From NCBI GenBank assembly GCA_037179335.1, contig JAKZHN010000007.1:1488001-1552000 (forward strand): DNA of 64,000 nt. Direction: 5' to 3'. Both the position numbers and the translations under genes were made by a program. The DNA comes from Cyclaneusma minus (taxonomy: Eukaryota > Ascomycota > Leotiomycetes > Marthamycetales > Marthamycetaceae). This document shows, in pieces, positions 55,948-64,000 of this stretch; positions within the stretch are counted from its first letter, which is position 1; the number at the start of each line of letters is the position of its first letter. A model generated the notes under the pieces. That model saw only the letters and a list, made by a program, of their open reading frames with translations. It made no database searches and was not told the origin of the DNA.

Positions 55948-58017
55948 GGTTGGATCGATGAGATTCTTGACGACATCCACAAACACACCCAATACCAACC
56001 TCGCCCGCCAGGAAGGCTCAACTCTTTGCCACAAGACAACAATTTCGAATTCTGGCCAGATCAAGAATTTGACGAAGAGTCAGAGCGCTCGGAGATTGAC
56101 CCAGACGTTTTCCGGAGGCCCAGTCCCAGTGTTCCCTATGATGGTGGCAGCGATCCGGACCTCCCCAGAGACAATGACAGCCCCATGTCTCGTCACTCTG
56201 ATGTCTTTGACCGCAACAGCGATGACGATGACCAAAGCTCCCGACCGTCAAGCCCAGATCTTCCTGAAGACCCTCGCACACCTTATTTCCCTGGCGCACG
56301 AAACCCGCAACCTCGACCTCGTCCAACTGGTCACCCCAACCCATCCCGTCGCAACCCGGGTAACGCGGCGGCCTTGGAGAGACGACGCCTTCAGCGTGAA
56401 GCAGCACGAGAAGCCGAGGCCAACGAAGCTCGCGATCGTATTGCTTCGCGTAGCCAGTTCCAACAATCCTCGCCGTCTCGTGCACAGCGTAGAAGGCAAT
56501 CCCAGCAGCCGTCACCAGACCCATACGCAAACCGCCCATTGGTAGGTCGCCGCCAACCAGGGTACCTAGCGGTCGTGCAGAGAAGTCGTGAGCGTCGAGC
56601 AGCGCGAGAAGCACGAGAAGCCGAGGCCAATGAAGCCCGCAATCATATTGCTTCGCGTAATCAGTCACAGCAATCCTCGCCGCCTCCCGCACCACCTAGG
56701 AGACAATCCCAGCAGTCCTCGCCTTCGCCACAGCCCCCAGTGAGATTCAGTCATTTTAACATCATAGCTTTGGCTGAACATGCTGCAAGCTTCTGGCATC
56801 CTCCTCCTCGCTATGCTCGCAAGAGCGTGCCGAGTGAGAACATGGTCAACAATGGAAGAAGACCTGTGCCCCGCGGTGGTTTTGTGCCAGATAGTGATGA
56901 TGATGATGATGAAATGGACGATGTCCGACAATCCCCATCTGTCAGAGCAGGCCCTGGATCCTCGAGGCCGGCAACCTCCAGACAAGCTACTGCGCGTGCA
57001 AGCTCCCAGGCTGAAGAAAGTCGGCCCATGGGGCTTGGAGTCCGTGGACGCGGCGGTCTGGTTTTAAATGATGAGACCGGTGAGAGGGCTGACAGCGCCG
57101 GAGCTGGAAGTGCCAGAGCTGCAACCCGTCAAATTATTGATCTGACGCTGGAATCGGATGAAGACATAGTAATGGTGGATTTGACCAGAGAAGAAAGTGA
57201 AGAGGTCAAATCGGAGCGCGGTTCAAAAGCGCCAGGAGCTCGTCCATCAAGCGAGAACGAGGCGTCCGGCGGTGCTTTGGACGAAGATGAATCCGATCCT
57301 TTCGTGCTACCACAAGACATCAGAGATCGCCTCACCAGAATAGGCCATGAGAGAGATGAGAGAGAGCTTGCGATTTCAAGGCAATCAGCTCCGCCAACCC
57401 ATAGTGAGAACTCACAGGCCCAGCAAAGCGACAGACCTGAGACCAGCTCGGAAACTCCCATTACTCGCCGAGCCGAGTCGGACCGACCCCAGTTACCAGG
57501 AGAACAAGTTTCTCGTGAGTCGCTCGAGCGTTTCGGCTCGCAATGGCGTGCTGGAGATTCCAGATCCGCTTCATCGCCTCTGAGGCAGAGTGAGACGGCG
57601 GCAACTCAGCAGCCCCGCTTCGGCGCTGACATTGTGATCCCGGATTCTGAAGGTGAAGACGATGATCCCTTGATCCAGCAAGCAAAGACTGAGAGCCTTG
57701 CATCTGCTTCATCAAAGCCTGGATCGCAAGAAACGGATGATCCGAGCTTCCAGCAAGCGATTAGGGAGAGTTTGGAATCAGAAGAGGCGAGGCGTTCAGT
57801 TTCGGCAAGACCTGGAATGCAAGAAGATGATCCCTCGATTCATCAAGCGATCGAGGAGAGTATCGCATCTGCCAGAGCACACACTTCAGTGCAAGATGAT
57901 GATCCAAATTTCCAGCAAGCTATAAGGGAGAGTTTGGAAATAGAAGCGGCTAGGCGTTCGGCTTCGAGGAAACCTGAGGTGGATGGAGACGATGGATGGG
58001 AGATGCTCAGTGAATAA
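55948..58017 (+). CDS. Downstream half of the same frame, with four ubiquitin-interacting motifs
   Basis: An uninterrupted 689-codon frame directly following the TAG, ending at TAA (58015-58017). It has no ATG until about 56185, so it does not look like an independent gene. It is largely disordered (Ser, Arg, Asp, Pro). It contains two tandem copies of a 69-aa block (EAEANEAR..IASR..QQSSP; 207-bp DNA repeat at about 56410 and 56617). The end carries four ubiquitin-interacting motifs: DDPLIQQAKTESL, DDPSFQQAIRESLES, DDPSIHQAIEESIAS and DDPNFQQAIRESLE, each with the A..x..ES(L/I) core of UIMs. Also near 57140 the frame has IDLTLESDEDIVMVDLT, which resembles SUMO-interacting motifs. This points to a ubiquitin/SUMO-binding adaptor. 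Confidence 0.65.
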   Translation, partial: GWIDEILDDIHKHTQYQPRPPGRLNSLPQDNNFEFWPDQEFDEESERSEIDPDVFRRPSPSVPYDGGSDPDLPRDNDSPMSRHSDVFDRNSDDDDQSSRPSSPDLPEDPRTPYFPGARNPQPRPRPTGHPNPSRRNPGNAAALERRRLQREAAREAEANEARDRIASRSQFQQSSPSRAQRRRQSQQPSPDPYANRPLVGRRQPGYLAVVQRSRERRAAREAREAEANEARNHIASRNQSQQSSPPPAPPRRQSQQSSPSPQPPVRFSHFNIIALAEHAASFWHPPPRYARKSVPSENMVNNGRRPVPRGGFVPDSDDDDDEMDDVRQSPSVRAGPGSSRPATSRQATARASSQAEESRPMGLGVRGRGGLVLNDETGERADSAGAGSARAATRQIIDLTLESDEDIVMVDLTREESEEVKSERGSKAPGARPSSENEASGGALDEDESDPFVLPQDIRDRLTRIGHERDERELAISRQSAPPTHSENSQAQQSDRPETSSETPITRRAESDRPQLPGEQVSRESLERFGSQWRAGDSRSASSPLRQSETAATQQPRFGADIVIPDSEGEDDDPLIQQAKTESLASASSKPGSQETDDPSFQQAIRESLESEEARRSVSARPGMQEDDPSIHQAIEESIASARAHTSVQDDDPNFQQAIRESLEIEAARRSASRKPEVDGDDGWEMLSE

Positions 58018-58039
58018 CACGATTGACATCTAGCTCTCT

Positions 58040-58470
58040 TTGCAGCCCGAGCAAACAGTCGACATCGACAGTCCTCTTCGCAGCCCGAGCGAAGACTGTC
58101 GATGTTCGGTTCTTCTTTCGACCCCCAGAACAAACTTCGCATCGACAGTCTTCGCTCGGGCGTCAGTCTTTTTCAAAAATCGAGCCGGATTGTCGATGTC
58201 TGGTTCTTCTTTCGACTCCCAGAACAAAATTCGTATCGAAAGTCTTCGCTCGGGTCTCAGTCTTTTTCGCAAACCGAGCCAAACTGTCGATATTCAACTT
58301 CGCTTTCAACTCCCAGCAATATCTTCGCATCGACAGTCTTCGCTCGGGCGTCAGTCTTTTTCGCAAACCAAGCCGGACTGTCGATGTCCGGTTCTTCTTT
58401 CGATCCCCATCAGAACATTCGCATCGACATCCTCTTCACAACCCCGAACGAGATTGACAATGTTCAGTTC
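58040..58470 (+). repeat. 94-bp tandem repeat with inverted-repeat arms
   Basis: About four and a half units; CTTCGCTCGGG starts at 58150, 58244 and 58338, so the period is exactly 94 bp. Each unit has GTCTTCGCTCGGG plus GTCAGTCTTTTTC, GACTGTCGATG and GGTTCTTCTTTCGA. The first unit forms a perfect 21-bp inverted repeat (58084-58104 and 58140-58160, CCCGAGCGAAGACTGTCGAT core) around a 35-bp loop. The frames on the plus strand stay open because the units lack stop codons, not because they code. Confidence 0.8.
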
Positions 58471-59482
58471 TTCTTTCGAAATACCACAAAAAAACCAAAT
58501 TGCAATTCATCCAGTGCATCCATTCATTCATTTCATCGCCTACATCCCGTCAGCACCTAATCAGCAACCACACACCAAAAGCCAAAAAAAAAAAACATAT
58601 ACCCCCAAATCACATTACATTTCCAAACACGTCCAACCCCAAAAACAAGTCACATAACACCTTTCTTTTTTCAAACCAAAAAAATGTACATAGTTCATAC
58701 CCCCTCAGAAGTGCAAGGCGGCGCACGGGATTCAGAAAACAGTCGTTACCTTTCAAAACCCAGATGGAGCAGATATCTTTGCAGCAAGGAGGCTGGAGAT
58801 GGCCGGTGGATAGGAGAGTTAATAAGGTGGAAGAAAAGGGAGAAATCGGCCAGCCATTCGTTTACACAGAAGGGGAATAAAACTTTACCACAAATTGCTG
58901 CAGTACAAAAATGATATGTGATATGTGATATGTGATGTGATGAAATAAGTCTGCGTACAGGTTATGAATTCTAAGGTGTACCGCATGACCCGAGTCATCA
59001 CCAGAAAACCAAGTGTCGAAGTCGTGCCAAATGAGCAGAAACTGATCGATGAATCCGCGAGTATGATCGGACTGAGATCCGGATTCCCAAAATTTAGCGG
59101 TGGGGAAAGCTTGTTTTCGTGGCCCTGTAGGCTTCTGGCTGATTCGGAAAAGACTTGCTGGGCCTAGAGGTGTGGCTGCAGGCGAGCTGGCTGGGGAAGA
59201 GTCCCATGATGGATTATGGTCGAGAGGGCTTTTTGGTTGTATGGAGGAACGAAGCGGAAAGACTGCCACAGCGGGGAGTTCGTATCGTGTATGCTGTGCA
59301 GTAACAGCGCCGTGACATGCTGCAGTACAATGCCGGGGGACGTGTAAGCTTCCCTTCAGCGATGCAATGGCGTTCTTCTTTTCTTTATGTGCCAGCTGCT
59401 TCGAGAATGCTCTGGTGGTGATACAGCGATCGTCGGGGCCGTAGGGACATCTGCTTAGGTAGCTTGCTCGAATATGAGGAGT

Positions 59483-59716
59483 CTATTGATGCGGAGCTTG
59501 CCTTTGACCTGTGTGCTGCAGTGGTCTCGCCGAGCCAGTCAATGCCCAGTAATTCGCATCTTCCACAAGCAACTTCTCTCCTTCTCGAAGGTATTCAGCC
59601 CGCGTCGTAGCTAGACACCACGTAGCCATAGACTCATCCGCCTCCTGATAAAACGCAGCGTCACTCACATTCGCCGCAGAAGAGTCACCGTCGCCGGTGG
59701 TTTCAGTGAAGAGCAT
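59483..59716 (-). CDS. Possible small protein, weak
   Basis: A 77-codon frame from ATG 59716, reading DAAFYQEADESMATWCLA and LLVEDANYWALTGSAR, ending at TGA. Composition is protein-like, but no domain, intron or upstream exon could be supported, and the open frame extends upstream to a stop without another ATG. It could be the last exon of an unseen gene or chance. Confidence 0.25.
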   Translation of the reverse strand: MLFTETTGDGDSSAANVSDAAFYQEADESMATWCLATTRAEYLREGEKLLVEDANYWALTGSARPLQHTGQRQAPHQ

Positions 59717-59908
59717 GCATTGCGAAACATAACAGAACCAACTCTCCCGATCATCTCGCACCCCGTCTTCCCTTATTCATAGCAGTTCCCCCTCTATTAT
59801 AGAAAAGAAACACCGAATGCAACCACGGCCCGCCCCTGTATGTACAGCGCCAATTCGAAAGTTGACTCTGGCCCACCTGCTCCCAACACTTGAGAATATC
59901 CATCCGCT

Positions 59909-60379
59909 TTATTTCGAGTCGGGCTCCGCCAGAATGCCCTCAGCTTCTAACCGTCTCCGTGCCTCCTCGAGTGCCCAAGTTTGTATCCTGTAGAATCGCC
60001 ACACGAGTCAGCCATTGCCGCTTTCGTTACTACATCCATTCTCTCGCTCCTCCAGCCAATCTATCCCCAAATCAAGTTGAATGTAGAGCGAGGCAAGTAC
60101 TCACGAAGTATCCGGCTTGAAAGCATAAGCAACAGCCGTAACCGCCAAACTCCCAAAGAACCCCACAATCCACAGCGTCTCCCAGCCCTCCTTCTCTCTC
60201 TTCTCGCCCGGCTTCACACCCCACAGCCAGCCGCCGGGAGGGTCGTAGTGGTCTTCGTGTGCGTGGTCTGCGGCAAGACGCGGGGTTGTGGTGCTGAGTG
60301 CACGGGTGTTGCTACGGACTTGCTTTGTCGTGGATGTGCGGGCGATGCGCGCGAGGGCGCTGGATCGGAGGAGCGACAT
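59909..60379 (-). CDS. NDUFB11: Complex I ESSS/NDUFB11-like subunit
   Basis: Accessory subunit of mitochondrial NADH:ubiquinone oxidoreductase, in the membrane arm. Exons 60379-60105 and 59987-59909, joined by a 117-bp intron (GTGAGT..CTACAG) in phase 2, give 117 aa. Residues 1-35 form an Arg/Ser/Thr-rich mitochondrial presequence. The diagnostic block DHYDPPGGWLWGVKPGEK is near residues 43-62, followed by one membrane helix (LWIVGFFGSLAVTAVAYAF). Splicing restores KPDTSIQTWALEEARRRLEAEG. It fits the family's usual length. Confidence 0.92.
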
Positions 60380-61391
60380 TGTGTGGATTTTGTCGAAGGA
60401 TGTGTTTGGGAATGAGGGAGGGTGAGGGTGCCCAGGTGCGTGGAGTGGAGTTGGGCACTGGGTGCTGAGCGCTGAGCTGGGCTTGAAGGCGGTGATGCGG
60501 ACGGATGGGACGGAGAGGTGGAGGTTTACGGGGGGCGCTAATGGCTGCTCGATTGGGAATAGCGCCAGGCGCGGGTAATAGACGCGCGCTTGTTACTTTG
60601 ACCTCACCTCTTCACTGAGCTGATGATGGCCGCGATTTATCGAGAGAAAATCGTATTTACGACCAGCTACGGTCTGATCAATGGCCAGGAATTGATTAAA
60701 TGATTATTGGCGAGTATTTTTACTATTTTGCTGGTGGGCTTGCTTCTTCACGTCATGTGCAAGTGCATGGAATCAAATTTTACGTGCACTGCTTCGAGTC
60801 ACCGAGTCACGCATGATGAGCATGAAACACGAGAGTTGAAGAGACCGACCGAATGCTTCATATTTACTACCTAAGTTCCCAGACCACAAGAGGCGCCGCG
60901 GTCGATACTAGCACGAATTGAAGCAGGGAAACGCAGCTGCGATGCAGTGCGATCCCGTAAGTGCCAGTTCCCCCGAGGCAAACATGGCTGGTCCGGATCC
61001 GAAACGAGAAGAAAGACGCGCAACGCAAGTGAAGCTTGAGTGGAGAGTGCCGAAAGGACGTCTGAGCCGAGAGATGCCAGTTGAGAAGAAGTTCCGAATC
61101 GCGATTGCTGCCTAGAAACGCCGAAACTGCAAGGGTATCGTACTTGGATCGAAGGGATTGCCGAGGACGAGATCGAGTGTGCAGCTGAGGACGAACGCCA
61201 GCCTGCACGGGTATCGAGGAGTGAGGATCAGGTTCAGAATGCCGCCGAAAGAACGCCTTGTATGCCGTGTGTCGAGAAAGCAGAAGCGGAAAGGAACAAC
61301 CTCGTGACTGCAGAGCTCCCGGGAGCGCTGGCGAGTGGTGCATGAGGTCGGTGCCATTAATGCTACCACTGCCAGCAACTCCCGAGGACGC
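60380..61391. other. Intergenic region, NDUFB11 promoter
   Basis: The left part is the NDUFB11 promoter. Overlapping frames at 60867-61343 on both strands have no domain. No other gene is seen. Confidence 0.5.
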
Positions 61392-62799
61392 TCAGATCAA
61401 CCACTTGGCGTCATGCAAGAAAAGCTGCTGGCGCTCGCTAGGAATCTGTGTTAGCAAGCTGGTATGGATGTGAAGTTGCAGACTGGGTGGACTTACTCAT
61501 AGTTGAGATCACATTTGCCGCCGTTGAGCTTCTTGTAGGCGTTGGTGCGGTCGTCCAAAATAAGCTCGAAACGAGCCTGGAGAACGTCCATCACACCGTC
61601 GATGGTGTGTTGAGTCTGATAGAGGACGTTGTGCTCGATCACGTGTCCGCGGATGATCTTGGCGATGGCGCTCTTCGATTGCTTGGAGACGCCAACCAAC
61701 TTCATGCGGTACCATTCGAGCTCCTCCTCGGTCTGCGGGCGTTCGATGGGTTGGCTGTGCCTGGCCATGCGCTCGGGCTCAGGCACCTCGCGATCCTCGG
61801 CGAGGTTGGCCGAGCTCTTCTGGTTGTAGGTTTCCCAGTCGAGCTTCTCCCACTCCACCTCGCTTCCGCGCTTGGGGGGGGGGAAGGAGGGAGGACGAGC
61901 AGGGCCTTGAACCACCTTGGGCTCCCAGCTGGAAGGGCCGGCTTGGGGTGGGGTGGGAGCTGGCTGAGCAGGGGCCTCGGCGGGAGCGGCAACCGGCTTG
62001 CGAGCAGGAGCTTTGTAGGCGGGAGCGGGCTGGCGAACGGGGAAATTGGCGGACATATCCTCGAACATCTTGGCAACTGCTTCGACGCCCTTCTTCTCGG
62101 TGGCCTTGCCTTTGCCCTTGTTCTGGGTAGGGGCGGGGCTGGGCGAGGGGGGGACGAAGGAGGAGCCGGCCGAAGAAGACGAGTCGTGGTTGGCAGCCAC
62201 GCCGCGTTTGGGGGTGCCATTGGCAGGGCTGGCTGGGCCACTGCCGGCGTTGTTGCCGCTGCTGCTCATATTGCCGGACGGGATGCGGGGAACAGAGACA
62301 AAAGGGTTGTTGGCGCTGAAAGATGTGTTGGCGCCGAACGAGGGGCGAAGAAGAGGAGAGGGGGTCTCGACGACGAATCGAGGGGCACTGACGGGCTGTT
62401 TTTGGTGTCAGTGAAGCTCCAACAACAGACGCGCTTTGCTGGCTTTAGCAGAGCGATCGCGATCCGAGCAGAGCAAGCACGTCCTCGGGACGCGATCAAC
62501 ACGTCGCAAAGGCGACAGAGCCAAGAGCAAGCTGCGGGGATTGCTCGGGTCCAGAGGGGGAGCTGGGGACTGAACTTACAGAGGAGGGCTGTGCTTGCTG
62601 GCCTTCGAAGTGTTAGCTTTTGTTCGTGTCTGGGAGAAGAGCAAGGAGCAGGGAAGGAAGCAATAGACTTACCAGCAGATGCCAAACGCTGACGGGCGGC
62701 ATGGGATGGCGGCGGGCGGGGCATATTGGCCTCCAAGAGCGCCAGAGCTTCCTCGGGAGTCTGGCCCTTTCCGGAGTCCTTGCGCAAAGGGGACGACAT
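61392..62799 (-). CDS. Proline-rich protein of unknown function
   Basis: Four exons fit: 62799-62673, 62602-62580, 62395-61497 and 61437-61392, with introns of 70, 184 and 59 bp and consistent phases (1, 0, 2); about 364 aa. Residues 1-205 are low in complexity (Pro, Ala, Ser), with a conserved-looking start MSSPLRKDSGKGQTPEEAL and FGANTSFSANNPF, the latter resembling FG-type nucleoporin spacing only superficially. The C-terminal ~150 residues are structured: VEWEKLDWETYNQKSS, EELEWYRMKLVGVSKQSKSA, IIRGHVIEHNVLYQTQHTID, then ARFELILDDRTNAYKKL and ending DAKWLI at TGA. I do not recognise the family. It is likely cytosolic or nuclear, since no signal or membrane segment is visible. Confidence 0.75.
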
Positions 62800-63159
62800 C
62801 GTGGCGGACGGCGATGGTGGTGCGGGGGACAAGGGAGATAGAGGGGACGCGGGCGACGACGGCGATGGTCGTTGCGGAGATGTTGGGGAGAGGAGGCGGG
62901 CGAGGAGATGAAATTGGTTTTGTAGCTGTGATTTCGCCTCTCGTCGCAGCCGCCGGATTAAACATATCCCATGACTCCACATGCCTCGCTTAAAGCCGTT
63001 TTGTTCGCGCTAGTACCTCGTAGTGACGACGAGTGTTCTACGGGTCTCACTTTTGAGCATGTCTGCTACCATCTTTTTGCTTGTTTCCTTTGGGTACTAC
63101 AGTGGCAAGAATGAAAGAAAGTCTGTACGCCCCCTTTTCTCACACCCAGTTACTGAGGA

Positions 63160-63440
63160 TGTCCCCAGTCACTGATCATATTCACAGTTATTCTGAGTAT
63201 TCCCAGTTACTAAGGATATTCGCAGTACTGAGGATACTCAAATTTATTCTGAGTACTCCCAGTTACTGAGGATATTCACAATTACGATATTCAGAGTTAC
63301 TGAGGATATTCGCAGTACTGAGGATGTTCCCAAATACTGTGATTACTCCCAATTACTGTGAGTATTCCCAGTTATTATGAGCAATCCTAATCACTGTGAG
63401 TACTCCCAATCATTGTGAATATTTTACGGATTGCCTCTTT
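63160..63440 (+). repeat. Degenerate 18-19 bp tandem repeat, locus 4
   Basis: The longest and clearest of the four loci, with about 14 units. A run of five 19-bp steps lies at 63330-63425 (GATTACTCCCAATTACTGT, GAGTATTCCCAGTTATTAT, GAGTACTCCCAATCATTGT among them). Consensus is close to GAGTAYTCCCAATTACTGT. Confidence 0.85.
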
Positions 63441-63821
63441 TCATAGAGCCTGCCACTTTCAATCTTGTCTGTCGTCAGTTCTCATGCGGATTTCAGTGAG
63501 GTCAAGCTTCTTTCAGTCGGTGCCTACATCATTCCCTTTCTTTTGCTCTTGGATTTTCCCCGATTTCAGGTGTGTGATTCCAGGAAGTTGATTGCTTTCT
63601 TGCCAGTTGGCTGTTCTCCTTTTCACTGCCAGTCACACCTGCGCTTAGGCAAGCTGCTCCTAATCGACCTCATCAAAAGGGGATAACAGAGTCATCTGTC
63701 ACAAGAAGCAATTTTTGAAGCTGAGAGCTTTCACTTCTTTGATATAACTACAAGACTTTGATATCGAAAGGAACCTTCAGCAGCGTCGTCCCTTCATCCC
63801 TTCTCTCACACTCACTTCTTG

Positions 63822-63842
63822 TTCTTCTTCTTCTTCTTCTTC
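63822..63842 (+). repeat. TTC microsatellite
   Basis: Seven TTC triplets in a row. Confidence 0.9.
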
Positions 63843-64000
63843 TCGCCAAGGCCAAGTCGCTGCTGTCTCTTCGCTTGCTTCAACTGGATCTCCAGGGACC
63901 TGGAGCCCACGTCACCGATGGACCTGCCATGTTTCGTTAGTCAAGTTCTTCAATGGCAACAGATCCCGCAAATGGTCTCAAAACACGGAAATGGTGCCCG

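Larger units (their letters stand above)
58018..59908. other. Intergenic region with 94-bp repeat array
   Basis: Apart from the repeat at 58040-58470 and a weak frame at 59483-59716, no gene is seen. An A/C-rich stretch occupies 58485-58685. Confidence 0.45.
62800..64000. other. Right-edge intergenic region with 19-bp repeat
   Basis: The first ~200 bp are the promoter of the gene at 61392. Then come the repeat locus at 63160-63440 and a TTC microsatellite at 63822-63842. No gene is seen before the window ends. Confidence 0.5.

Noticed and set aside
58023..58657. Three overlapping plus-strand frames of 144-205 codons
   Set aside because: All are by-products of the stop-free 94-bp repeat; each is itself a peptide repeat with no domain.

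Overview
The window comes from a filamentous ascomycete (Pezizomycotina, most likely Dothideomycetes). It holds intron-bearing nuclear genes on both strands. Introns are mostly 50-120 bp, with GT..AG ends and sometimes a perfect TACTAAC-type branch point. Recognisable single-copy fungal genes include DNA2, SEC13, PEX20, NUG1, a 2-oxodicarboxylate carrier, a complex I ESSS/NDUFB11 subunit and P5C dehydrogenase. There is no bacterial-style operon structure. Exon joins were worked out by eye from splice signals, reading phase and remembered family sequence; no search was run.

Layout. 0.9-2.7 kb: mitochondrial P5C dehydrogenase (-). 4.9-6.8 kb: homeodomain transcription factor (-). 6.8-17.4 kb: a gene desert of about 10.6 kb. 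17.4-18.6 kb: HAD phosphatase (-). 19.3-24.6 kb: DNA2 helicase-nuclease (+). 25.4-28.98 kb: two related small Cys-rich proteins flanking a degenerate tandem repeat and a broken gene. 31.5-34.3 kb: F-box protein (+). 35.5-36.9 kb: a macrosatellite of about 330 bp units. 37.1-38.3 and 38.9-40.05 kb: SEC13 and PEX20, divergent. 40.1-43.4 kb: a tandem array of at least six diverged copies of a helical domain resembling the TFIIS-N/LW fold. 43.7-44.6 kb: a three-finger C2H2 gene with duplicated exon-intron units. 45.0-46.2 and 46.5-48.2 kb: mitochondrial carrier and NUG1, divergent. 48.3-54.3 kb: repeat-rich DNA with a small membrane-protein gene, a satellite-like array and an array of exon-like 80-bp units. 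54.3-58.0 kb: a long reading frame with C-terminal ubiquitin-interacting motifs, interrupted by one TAG. 58.0-58.5 kb: a 94-bp tandem repeat with 21-bp inverted arms. 59.9-60.4 kb: NDUFB11 homologue (-). 61.4-62.8 kb: unrecognised proline-rich protein (-). 63.2-63.4 kb: another copy of the dispersed 19-bp repeat family.

How it fits together. The conserved genes are unrelated housekeeping functions (mitochondrion, replication, secretion/nuclear pore, peroxisome, ribosome biogenesis) and form no pathway cluster. What stands out is the dense tandem duplication from 25 kb to the right end: duplicated exons, domains, introns and satellites, many decayed. The most unusual objects are the LW-like domain array behind PEX20, the exon-unit array leading into the UIM gene together with its single in-frame stop, and the dispersed 19-bp repeat family.
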